This document shows, piece by piece, positions 1 through 7,501 of a stretch of 10,042 nucleotides of DNA. Under the pieces are notes generated by a model, which made no database searches, had not been told where the DNA came from, and saw only the letters and a list, made by a program, of their open reading frames with translations. Position numbers and translations under genes: made by a program. The first letter of the stretch is position 1; every line of letters begins with the position of its first letter. Source of the stretch: Candolleomyces eurysporus (lineage: Eukaryota > Basidiomycota > Agaricomycetes > Agaricales > Psathyrellaceae); contig JANBPK010001806.1 in NCBI GenBank assembly GCA_027579435.1, positions 1 through 10,042 of the forward strand, in the 5' to 3' direction.

Positions 1-319
1 TGGTTGCGATCAGTATCTGACGAAATATGTGAGATAGCNTGATGCAGGCCAAGATAGTAGGTAGGTTGAGCGCCAGGCTTGGAGTGAAAGGACGAAAGGA
101 TGAAAGTACGTCGCCAGAAGAAAGACTGGACTGGGTNGGGAGGCAGAAAGGAGGGTAATTGAGGGCGGAATCGCCTGCCGGGCGCCGGGAGGACGAGTGA
201 CTGAGTGACAGCCAAGATATAGCGAATTCCAAGCAACCAAATAGTGGTCCACAACCACCAGTTAGGCAAATGGTCTACAGATATCGATAAATTGAATACG
301 CAGATGTTAGTCACGTCCA
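1..319. other. No gene seen (left edge)
   Basis: I find no supported gene, RNA or repeat in this left edge. The short open frames on both strands have no recognisable motif. Single Ns occur at 39 and 137, the second before a G run, which suggests low-quality base calls. Confidence 0.5.
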
Positions 320-1329
320 CTACACATGCCTGGCAGCGGATCGAGGTGACTGTGCTTGATGATCGAACGCCACGAACCAGTAAAGTAAACGGACATCAGG
401 ATGAACTGCCAGGTCCGAGTCACCTCTCGTTATTACCTGAGTAGGTATTCCACGGCGAGTAGGTGGGAAAGGGATGGGAGGCACTGTCCGCAAAATTGCC
501 TGCCGTAATGTTGAAGCAAATCTGCATAGAAAATAATCCGAATACGTGAACGTTGCGTGAACCGCGACAGAACGGCTGCCGTCTTCTCCCTCCATCACCA
601 CCCCAAAACGTGAAGACCTATAGCTGGGTTCGACATACCTTGAAACGCTTTCACCAAATGTTACGTCCACGCTGGGTGATGACAAGATCAGCAAANCAGC
701 GGACAAGCACATGATTGGCTTGGAGCCTGCCAAAGTCTGCCAGGACCTGCCTGCTCCTTTTTGTTGGAAGATTTCACAGACGAGGACTCCACATCAACGT
801 CAAGTGACTGAGAGATGATAGGAGAACCGAGGGCGTCGACGGGTATGTGGGCTGCACGTTCGGAAAGGGGAAGAGGAACATTGAGGTACGCTGTCTCTTC
901 CTTCCAACGAGATAGAGATACGGCTGAGGCGGCGACAGGAAGCTGAGGGTTACATCCTTCGCCTGCATTGTTTCGTCGATTTCCTCGCGGGAAATTCTAT
1001 CCCAATTCGCCCCACCTCCGACGGTGCATGGCCTCTGCCTCTCTCCCATGTGGACGCGACGGTTCTGCAAATTCAACCGTCAAGGGTACCAAGCGGAGCA
1101 ATCCTTCGAAAAGCTCTTCGCCTCTTGCAAACTCTTCCGACGTTATCACCCGCTGCTCCTCTATCCTCCCTTGAGAGAGAGAGCGGAACGTCTCGAACAT
1201 GACACCTGATTCAGAAACCTCCCTCCTCACCCAAGTAATCCAAAAAAATACTTCCGGGACACCAAACAGCCACGTCCATCCAACGAGAATGTAACTGAAT
1301 TCCCGACGCCATCGAGGAAGTCTGGGGAT
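320..1329 (-). pseudogene. Possible decayed or mis-assembled hypothetical gene
   Basis: I do not recognise this gene. Reading the minus strand from 1329, one frame is open for 110 codons to a TAG at 999-997. The same frame is then open for 102 more codons to a TGA at 690-688. Just before that stop lies the N at 696, where an overlapping frame takes over and stays open to the TAG at 322-320. So about 1 kb is open with one internal stop and one frame change at an uncalled base. The start of the stretch reads as a hydrophobic, Trp- and Phe-rich segment (about 1281-1240) that could span a membrane. It is followed by a Glu/Arg-rich segment that would form a helix. Inference: a decayed gene, or a real one damaged by base-call errors. 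The opposite strand also has short open frames here, so chance is not excluded. Confidence 0.25.
1173..1183. repeat. Short GA repeat
   Basis: An 11-nt alternating GA run lies inside the possible minus-strand reading frame. It is too short to mean much, but it is a place where sequencing or replication slippage could shift a frame. Confidence 0.6.
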
Positions 1330-1629
1330 TCATCGCAAGGGATTTCGCTAGTCCTCGTTGACCGCCGGTTCCTCGCGGGCGCTGCAACACTTCCACGGTC
1401 CCAAATCCACCTCCAACCTCACATCTAATGTCAGGACCTCCAAAGAGCGATCCACCTAGGCTGATCGGGGTACTGGCAAGGTGATGTGCCAACCGCGGGC
1501 GTTTGACGACTCGAGAGAGTGTGTTGAGCCGTCGAGATGGAAACAGCGCTGGGTGGCTCCATTGTCGTTGTTGCAGACGGTGGATCGGCCTGCCCTGTCC
1601 CTGTATCAAGATGCCAGGAGGACTTTTGA

Positions 1630-2487
1630 GCCGAACAGTTTCAAATTCAAGCACCCAGCACGGACACTGTAGATCCAGCTATAGATTATCCCTGCTTGGG
1701 AAAGCATGACAGGTCGTGGATAAACGGAGCTCGCGGTAGCGATACTATGCTGCTAGGGAGCTTAGAGCTCCAAGAGTGCAAGACGGTGTTCGTGGAGGGG
1801 TTCGCGGTTATCGCGATGACAATGACCGTAAGGAGGCAGAGACGAAGTTTGGGACGGACGATGAGCTTGTGACGGGACGTTGAAGACGTTCAAAAGGATG
1901 GTGCAGCCGCCAGATTGGATGTCTTAGACCAGGATACTGAGCCTCGGTTCTTCACACCGGAGGTAAACTTTTCCTTGAAGCGAGCGAGTTGACAATACTG
2001 ACGAGTTATCGATAGGTGAATTGGGCCGTCTATTCAAAGAAACACAGGTGCTTGGGTCGAAGTTTTTGGCGAGGGCTTTGCAGGTCTGGGCTCGGCTCTA
2101 AAGATTGCCATCAACGTCATGAACATGAAGCAACAGGATAGTTGAAAGGAAACTACCTTAGACACTCGGCATGTACTGTCAACCGCTCAACTATCCTTTG
2201 GACTGGTCCTTAGTGACTGACGGTCGCCACAATATATTTTCGAGGTCCTTCCCAATCCTCCTCCACCGCTTCACGAAGCTGTGTTCGGGTATCTTCATAG
2301 TGGCTTGAACGCGACTTTCGAGATGGTCATGTTGGAGAGTGCGAAGGGCCGTGACGGAGTTCATGCCACGCTCATGTTCAACACAACGCGATGCATACTG
2401 TGTACGCTGGTGAATGCTGAAAAGCTGTGGATTGACCTCGTTTTCGTCGAGCCATGGTTAGGAGACAAGATGAAAGCAGGCTCGTGA
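1630..2487 (+). pseudogene. Fragmented coding-like stretch, unrecognised
   Basis: Successive plus-strand pieces read like protein but do not join in one frame. One frame is open from 1630 to a TGA at 1870-1872 and again from 1873 to 1975. A second is open from 1979 to a TAA at 2099-2101 and ends in a helix-like Leu/Ala/Arg-rich segment. An ATG at 2171 opens a third piece that overlaps, near 2236-2240, a frame open from 2221 to the TGA at 2485-2487. A possible intron lies at 1963-2015 (GTAAAC donor, ACTGAC branch, TAG acceptor), but using it does not give a clean joined frame. I see no known domain. Inference: remains of a gene broken by frameshifts and stops, or chance. Confidence 0.15.
2135..2197. 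repeat. 11-bp inverted repeat, 41-nt spacer
   Basis: The arms AGGATAGTTGA (2135-2145) and TCAACTATCCT (2187-2197) are perfect reverse complements, with a 41-nt spacer. A transcript could fold into a stem-loop. No flanking duplication or terminal-repeat context suggests a transposon end. Confidence 0.5.
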
Positions 2488-2764
2488 CCTTTGGCTGCGG
2501 TGCTTTTCGATAATCGGCAGCTGTAGCCACCCCTCTTAGTTTTTGCCATCTTTGTTCAACGGGAGAGTCTCTACACCTCTTTACTCTCTAACTTGGCCCT
2601 ACATTCGAAAAAGGCCAAAAGTTTCCCCCCGGTTGTTGTATACACAGTCATCGTGAGTTTCCCGACTTTTTCTCTTCGACAAGTCTATCTCGACTGGTCA
2701 GGCAATCTTGTAGATTTTACACTTTAAACGTTGAATTCAAAACCTTTTTTGTTTGGAGACATAG

Positions 2765-3270
2765 CCCCCCACAGGCAAGACGAAGCTCGGAAGGGTCAGT
2801 TCCGGCTCTGCCTCACCGCGGTATACCAACAACCAGGCCTCTCCTGCCCCTCACGGCACCAAGTTTTCCGGACGATCTGACGGCACTCAGCCGCTTGATT
2901 TACAACAGGTGCTCTTGATTGTACATCTATCGCCGTCAAACGTGAGGATAACAATAGCAATTAAGTTTCAAACGCGCTCAGAAGCACCCATGTCACACCG
3001 AACCCTCCATCATGTGGAGCGTGCTGCGTTATGGTAAGTAAGCCTTGAGTTGTCTTCGACAGAAGCTGAGCTATCTCTAACTTTCCTCCCCAATGCAAAG
3101 GACAATGAAGTGCATTCTGGCATACACCAAATCGGGTAGTTTATCTTCCTTCTTTATGGGTGTACGTGCACGCCTTTTGGTATAATCCTCATGACAAGAG
3201 TGTCCGACAGCTTCGGTATAGGGTGCGTCTTCCCATAGCCCTACTACAACAGCGCCCATGGGGTTCTTGA
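2765..3270 (+). CDS. Possible spliced small hypothetical gene (partial 5' end)
   Basis: This gene is unrecognised and rests on open frame plus splice signals. A frame is open from 2765 to 3033, with its only in-frame ATG at 2990. At 3034 it meets a strong GTAAGT donor. The matching 67-nt intron (3034-3100) has CTAAC at 3077-3081, and its AAG acceptor lies 20 nt after the branch A. The join makes a TGG codon and stays in frame to a TAA at 3183-3185. A second possible intron (3162-3210, GTACGT donor, CAG acceptor) would carry the frame to a TGA at 3268-3270. From ATG 2990 the product is 43 residues without the second intron, or about 54 with it. If an earlier exon exists, splicing to the CAG at 2772-2774 from the GTGAGT at 2653, the protein is longer and includes a beta-strand-like Val/Ile-rich segment. 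It would end only 55 nt before the next gene's TATA box. Confidence 0.27.
3034..3100 (+). other. Putative 67-nt intron
   Basis: The donor is GTAAGT at 3034-3039. The branch site CTAAC is at 3077-3081, followed by a pyrimidine run and an AAG acceptor ending at 3100. Length and layout match fungal introns. AAG is a less common acceptor than CAG or TAG. Confidence 0.45.
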
Positions 3271-3325
3271 TCTGATTGTGTAAGAATGGGGCGGGCCACG
3301 AACCCCGTAGGCTTGGAAGTACTCG

Positions 3326-3333
3326 TATAAAAG
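3326..3333 (+). promoter_or_regulatory. TATA box of the monooxygenase gene
   Basis: TATAAAAG lies 60 nt upstream of the ATG at 3394. Transcription would be expected to start about 30 nt downstream of the box, giving a short 5' leader of roughly 30-40 nt. The pyrimidine-rich sequence just before the ATG (3380-3393) fits a fungal leader. No regulator binding site was recognised. Confidence 0.6.
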
Positions 3334-3393
3334 GAACTCTTCTCCAGGAACGATTTCCAGCTCAGTTTCATCTGACGCACCTGCCTCTCCCCC

Positions 3394-4670
3394 ATGGCTT
3401 CTCCAACCCGTAATCTCAAAGTCGCCATTATCGGTGCAGGCCCCGGCGGCCTGACCCTCGCCGCGATCCTCCGCAAGCTCGAAATTCCCCACACCATCTT
3501 CGAGCTCGACGCCTCCCCGTCCGCTCGCATTCAAGGAAGTATGTTAGACATCCACAAAGGCTCTGGACAACTCGCCCTGGAGAAAGCCGGATTACTCGAC
3601 GTTTTCAAGCGGCACATGCGATTAGATGCCACCGAGCTTTACATTCGCGACCATCATGGAAACGTCCACATACACCACTCGGAAGAGGGGGAAGAGGATC
3701 CGGACAGACCCGAAATCGACAGAGCCGTCCTTCGTCGAATTCTCCTTGATGCAGTGGAGCCAAAGACGATTCAATGGGGCAAAAAGCTCGTCAATGTCGA
3801 GGTCTCGACCACCACCGAGGGAAAGAACTCTTTCGTGCTTGTTTTTGCCGACGGCACGAAGTCATCCGAGTTCGACATCGTCGTAGGTGCCGATGGAGCC
3901 TGGTCTCGCACTCGCACACTCCTTCGCAGTTCTGTCCCTCCTTCGTACGTCGGTATCACATACCTATGGACCTGCATTAAGGACATCGACACCCGCTACC
4001 CGCGTCTCTCTGAGTACGTTGGAAAGGGCTCCTGCTTCACGTTGGACTCTCAGTGCAAGAACGGGATGGTATGCGCACAGAAGAATGGGGACGGGACGAT
4101 GAAGACATTCGCTTTCTTTCCCGCCGACGAAAATTGGAAGGAGAGTTCGGGGATCGACTGGGGCAAGACTGAGTCCGAGTTCAAGAGCGTTTTGCTGGAC
4201 TTCGTGGACAAGATCATTCCAGACTGGAATGACAACGTCAAAGATTTGATTAGGGAATGCGACGACGGTGAAATGGCCGTCAGGCCGTTGTATAGGTATC
4301 CTCCCGGACACAAATTCGAGAAGAAGGTCTCCGGGTGAGTAACTAACTTAATTCGTTGCTATTCTTCTCATTCAAATGCTCTGTGCATAATAGGGTAACG
4401 CTGCTAGGCGACGCAGCACACGTCATACCTCCGTTCGCAGGTGTCGGCGTCAATCTTGCCATGCATGATGCGTACGACCTTGCACAGGCCCTCGAGAAAA
4501 TAGTGGTCGAGGGAGTTGACATTGGAGCTGCACTAGAGGAATACGAAGGGATAATGATGCAAAGGGCGGGCAAGAATGCAGAACTGACTGCTGGAAACCA
4601 AGGACAATTCTTTGGAGGAGGGGGACTGGAAAAAACCGTCGCATTCTTGAAAACCGTCTTTGGTGGGTGA
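3394..4670 (+). CDS. FAD-dependent monooxygenase, TetX-like
   Basis: This gene has two exons, 3394-4334 and 4394-4670, giving 405 residues. It belongs to the class A flavoprotein monooxygenases (PHBH fold, close to the TetX group), which use FAD, NAD(P)H and O2 to hydroxylate a substrate. Visible motifs, in order, are: GAGPGG at residues 14-19 for the FAD ADP moiety, with Glu37 ending the second strand; a TetX-like LDIHKGSGQ at 51-59; PEIDRAVLRRIL at 106-117; the DG motif VVGADGAWSR at 163-172; and the GD motif GDAAHVIPPFAGVGVN at 319-334. Val331 sits where many family members have Gln. Length compares with about 388 residues in TetX. No signal peptide or membrane segment is seen, so it is probably cytosolic. 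The start gives the expected short lead into the GxGxxG motif. The substrate is unknown: in fungi such enzymes act in secondary metabolism or in breakdown of aromatics. Tetracycline inactivation is not implied. No cluster partners are visible. Confidence 0.95.
4335..4393 (+). other. 59-nt intron in the monooxygenase gene
   Basis: The donor is GTGAGT at 4335-4340 and the acceptor TAG ends at 4393. Unspliced, the frame hits a TGA at 4336-4338. Spliced, a GGG codon (residue 314) is formed and the reading continues straight into the GD motif. The intron interrupts that codon between its second and third bases. A CTAAC lies unusually close to the donor (4343-4347), and the true branch site is unclear. 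Confidence 0.92.
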
Positions 4671-4740
4671 GATACGCTGTCCTGATAAATAGAGCGTCTT
4701 GAAAATACTTAAATATACCATGTGAACGAATTATTTGAAT
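4671..4740 (+). terminator. AT-rich 3' end / polyadenylation region
   Basis: Directly after the monooxygenase stop, the sequence turns AT-rich with several A-rich stretches (about 4684-4735, including AATACTTAAATATA). This suits a fungal cleavage and polyadenylation region. There is no exact AATAAA, so the site is inferred from composition and position. Confidence 0.35.
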
Positions 4741-5402
4741 GGAACAAAAAGTCGGGCCGGTGGGCAGAAGACATAATGATACAGCTGTGGCACCGCAGGA
4801 TATTTAGAAATGAGATCGTGGGCCCTGTCCTGGCTTGCATATAGGCCTTTCTCACTCTGATCATGGACTCTTGAGTCCAAATTTGGTTGGTCAAGAGGGG
4901 GTCAAATGCACCGTTTGTACCAATTTCCTTCTAAGAAAAAAAATGACTTCAGTACTCAGTCATCTCTTAGGAAGCTACGAAATTCTGCTGCAGAACCGCT
5001 GAAGGCGAACATGGGAAAGGTGGCATGCAGAGAAGAAGAGAAATAAAATTCACCAATAGGGATTCCACCGTCCAGCATTGCTCATCGCAGACTGCACAAA
5101 AAAAAAANGGGCAGACAGGGTGCCGACGAAGCAACTTATTTATCATCAACGTGGCTATATTGCAGGCTGAGTAGAGTAAGACCGAACTCCAAGTCTTCGA
5201 AAAAGGGAATTTCTGTTTTTCTTTGTGAATCCTTGAGGTCTTATGCCCTACACAATCTGGATGAGCGAGCAGAGGGTGTCTGTACGTCAAGCGCCCCTGG
5301 TAAGCGCCCGATTGCACAGCCTCATCAGACACGTGCGGCCTTGGCATCACGAACGCACAGACCATCTGCTGAGTCACTAATTGGCCCACATATATGACGC
5401 GT
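4741..5402. other. Spacer with no supported gene
   Basis: No plus-strand gene is supported. The minus strand has a 158-codon open frame across 5443-4967, but it runs through a poly-T run with an N (5099-5108) and shows no motif. I treat it as chance. An A-run of about nine bases precedes the N at 5108, so the true length of that run is uncertain. Confidence 0.4.
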
Positions 5403-5684
5403 GTCCACGTCGCGTCTGTTTCCATCTCTCCCACCCATTTCATCCTCCCCCGTTNCCCCGTCTCTCCAACAGTTCTTCGTGTTTCCCTTCTGAATCTCTT
5501 CTTGCTGGTGCCTTATTTGTCGAGCGGTGCGACTTTTTGCTATTCTCGCTCACGCCGCCCACGTTCAGTGCCTCGCAGCAGCCAATTAGGCTCTCGTATG
5601 GCTCGACCCCTTCCTTCTTTTCCTCTCCCCTTTTCCCCTTCTTTCCTTTACCTTTACGTCTCGGATATCTCTCACTAAAAATAA
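5403..5684 (+). promoter_or_regulatory. CT-rich promoter / leader tract
   Basis: About 280 nt are strongly pyrimidine-rich on the plus strand, densest at about 5610-5665. A TATA-like CATATATGAC lies just upstream at about 5389-5398. Long CT tracts next to transcription starts are typical of highly expressed fungal genes. The strand bias flips to purine-rich right after the tract, as expected if transcription starts near its 3' end. Several short upstream ATGs (5685, 5728) precede the downstream reading frame. Confidence 0.4.
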
Positions 5685-5722
5685 AATGTCCTTTGACGTT
5701 CCTCGATAATTTTCGTGTGCTT

Positions 5723-5823
5723 CAAGGATGCTGTGGAATCAAGGTTCAAGACTTCAAGCTGAAGACAAGCATCAAGCGCAAGCCCCGAAGAATATTACAA
5801 GAAGTGTGACAAAATGCGACAAG
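5723..5823. repeat. Cluster of CAAG motifs
   Basis: CAAG occurs nine times in about 100 nt (starting at 5723, 5740, 5747, 5755, 5766, 5773, 5779, 5798 and 5820), often as TTCAAG or TCAAG. Spacing is 6-22 nt and irregular, so this is an interspersed motif cluster and not a strict tandem repeat. Confidence 0.5.
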
Positions 5824-5830
5824 AAATGAG

Positions 5831-6226
5831 ATGCATACACGGAAGCTGTCCGACCATACGGCAAAAAGGACCCTAAACGGAAGACAAATAATTCAAGAAA
5901 CACAAGACGAAGACAATGCGGACAAAGATCAGAACAGTGAGCTAATACGACCATGGATCTGCGAGGGATGTGAACAAAGAAGTAAAACAGCATGCCTGAT
6001 GGTGAAGAGTCAAAAGTTCGAACGAACATCGTCAATTATTCAAGAAATGAGAAGTCGGAAGTGAGTGTTCTCGACGAGGGAACCCTCCACGATCGAAACC
6101 GCCCATTTGTGCAACCACGTTGAGGGTTCGCCCACATTGAGTGATTTTGACTGACGCCCGCGTTGCCTATTCAGGTGGTCCATGTCCATAGCCGGAGATA
6201 TCGAAGAACGCCCGCGAACGTCCTAA
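5831..6226 (+). CDS. Small two-exon hypothetical protein
   Basis: This gene is unrecognised. The frame opens at ATG 5831 and runs to a GTGAGT donor at 6061. Without splicing it stops within the donor. After removal of the intron 6061-6174 it continues from 6175 to a TAA at 6224-6226, giving 93 residues. The product is strongly charged (Lys, Arg, Glu, Asp, Gln). It has one Cys cluster, WICEGCEQRSKTAC, at about residues 43-56 (C-x2-C-x7-C). This loosely recalls half of a fungal Zn2Cys6 finger, but the second half is missing. The base composition is A-rich, unlike the monooxygenase gene. The start is uncertain because other ATGs at 5685 and 5728 lie in other frames. It follows the CT-rich promoter-like tract and converges with the minus-strand frame ending at 6284. 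A spliced noncoding RNA is an alternative reading. Confidence 0.35.
6061..6174 (+). other. Putative 114-nt intron
   Basis: The donor is GTGAGT at 6061-6066, a GACTGAC branch region sits near 6149-6155, and the acceptor TTCAG ends at 6174, about 20 nt after the branch A. Of the unassigned introns in the window, this has the best set of signals. It supports plus-strand transcription here whatever the coding status. Confidence 0.6.
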
Positions 6227-6283
6227 ATGTACAGCGGTAAATCTTGGATGAGGAGCCGGTTCGTGTTTCTGATCCTGTTTCGT

Positions 6284-6776
6284 TCAAAGTGGGGGAGTCG
6301 TCGTCTCAATCTCTCTCTTTCGACACAGACGGACGACACCTCGTTTGATCATTCGAATGCGATAACCTATATGCTTGAAGACCTGGAGAAAGAAAGCGAA
6401 AAGAAGAAAAAATCAAGAATCAGCATACGCCCTCGACCGTAAAAAATCAGGATTTTTGACAACTTACCAACTTCAATGTAGAGCACGGTTCGCCATGCTT
6501 GCCGTACCTACTGGGGTACCCTCTTCCCTGCTTCTTCACGGTCCTTTCGTCGTACTCGACGTCGTTCATCGCGTAGATAGCTTGGATGGTACCCTTCATT
6601 TTCATGAGACCACCAGGCTCGTTCAGAACATCAGCGAGAGATGGCGGCNGGTTTTNGGGAAAATATTCATAGATGAGCTGCCTTGAGCCGCGGATAGGAC
6701 GCTAGACNGGGGACGGGGAAGGCTGAGAGGATGAAGGGCTTCGAGCTGTGACGCAAGGCATCTTTGATGAATTCAT
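6284..6776 (-). pseudogene. Two-exon hypothetical gene with one in-frame stop
   Basis: This gene is unrecognised but coding-like. On the minus strand, ATG at 6776-6774 (G at -3) opens a frame that meets one TAG at 6704-6702, four bases after the N at 6708. It is otherwise open to a GTAAGT donor at 6467. Removing an 85-nt intron (6467-6383), which ends in a long pyrimidine run and CCAG, keeps the frame to a TGA at 6286-6284. The total would be about 134 residues: a Ser/Pro-rich start, a middle containing PPSLADVLNEPGG, a Lys/Arg/Tyr-rich segment, and a basic tail. Ns at 6656 and 6649 also fall in exon 1 but keep the frame if each is one base. Either the TAG is a base-call error, translation starts at a later Met (6605), or this is a young pseudogene. 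Its stop faces that of the plus-strand gene 57 nt away. Confidence 0.4.
6383..6467 (-). other. Putative 85-nt intron (minus strand)
   Basis: Read on the minus strand, the donor is GTAAGT (6467-6462). A CTGAT-type branch lies near 6423-6419, then a long pyrimidine tract with TTTCTCCAG ending at 6383. The splice is in phase 0 and keeps both flanking frames open. Confidence 0.55.
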
Positions 6777-6884
6777 GACGGTCTTTTTAATGTAGAACGT
6801 AGGGTAGAAATTAATCGTTGTAGTAGTCTGTCGGTAGAGGAGTCTCTCAGCGAGGCCCTGGCTTTATCGCCGGGTCTTGGATCG

Positions 6885-6960
6885 CTGAGCAGAAAAGTGA
6901 AAAAGATGGCGGGGGTAGAGGTGGTGGATGTGGCGGCGGTTGGTGCCTGTTTAGGTGCCA
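6885..6960 (-). promoter_or_regulatory. CT-rich leader on the minus strand
   Basis: Read on the minus strand, this stretch is rich in C and T (ending in CATCTTTTTCACTTTTCTG). It lies about 110-180 nt upstream of the ATG at 6776. It fits a fungal promoter or leader for the minus-strand gene and supports that orientation. No clear TATA box is present. Confidence 0.3.
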
Positions 6961-6991
6961 GTGCGTGAATTTAAGGGCGAGCGAACAAATT

Positions 6992-7300
6992 ATGGGTGAC
7001 CAAACACCACCCTACAACCCCTGGCCGCTGATACAGGCCACGGACGGGCCCCAGAAAATTGACCGAATATCGAGAACACGTCCTGCGCGTCGGGCTAATG
7101 CCAGGAAGCAGATCGAGACCACTTCATCCAAATTCCTGATGAACACCCGTCGATCATGCTTCATCAGGAAGAGCTGTCAGCCTTCCTGCTGGTTTCTCCG
7201 TGCCCACTCAAAGGCTCCTTTAGGTTGGATTCCACGGTCCGTAGATGGGAAAGAAATGAGGGTAGCAGGAGTCAGGACGGACAGAGGTGACCTGCCGTAA
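6992..7300 (+). CDS. Weak hypothetical ORF
   Basis: The frame from ATG 6992 codes for 102 residues and ends at 7298-7300. The product is basic and rich in Arg, Lys, Ser and Pro, with four Cys and no motif I recognise. There is no intron, no TATA box and no strong codon bias. It lies head to head with the minus-strand gene at 6776 and contains the hairpin at 7133-7170. An ORF of this size could arise by chance here. Confidence 0.15.
   Translation: MGDQTPPYNPWPLIQATDGPQKIDRISRTRPARRANARKQIETTSSKFLMNTRRSCFIRKSCQPSCWFLRAHSKAPLGWIPRSVDGKEMRVAGVRTDRGDLP
7133..7170. repeat. 11-bp perfect hairpin, 16-nt loop
   Basis: TTCCTGATGAA (7133-7143) and TTCATCAGGAA (7160-7170) are perfect reverse complements separated by 16 nt. 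Either strand's RNA could form a stable stem-loop. There is no following T run and no transposon context. It could be a chance palindrome, a protein-binding site or an RNA structure. Confidence 0.65.
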
Positions 7301-7501
7301 TTAGCAAGGAGCTTGCATGGGGCATGTCGTGAAAACAACAAATGTGATTGAGGACGAAACCCGTCAATTAATGTAGTTCCCATTCCTTGATCTTTGCTAC
7401 CAATTCGGGAGCAGCGCGCATATCTTGCTCAGCGACATGAGAGACACCACTGTGCTGGTCGATCAGTCTGCGGCTGGTTGTCGATAGGCTCGCTCTCCGT
7501 C

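Noticed and set aside
3189..4311. Several minus-strand open frames opposite the monooxygenase gene
   Set aside because: They are antisense shadows of a strongly codon-biased real gene.
4967..5443. 158-codon minus-strand open frame
   Set aside because: It crosses a poly-T run with an N of uncertain length, has no recognisable domain, and lies partly under the plus-strand CT-rich promoter-like tract.
5735..5760. Possible tRNA B-box (GGTTCAAGAC)
   Set aside because: No A-box, acceptor stem or anticodon arm could be placed around it. It is part of the CAAG motif cluster.
5381..5809. 142-codon plus-strand open frame
   Set aside because: It is mostly the translation of the CT-rich tract (Ser, Pro, Phe, Leu), which lacks stop codons by composition. 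It is better explained as promoter or leader.
6375..6686. 103-codon plus-strand open frame
   Set aside because: It lies opposite the minus-strand spliced frame, whose intron signals and reading are more convincing.
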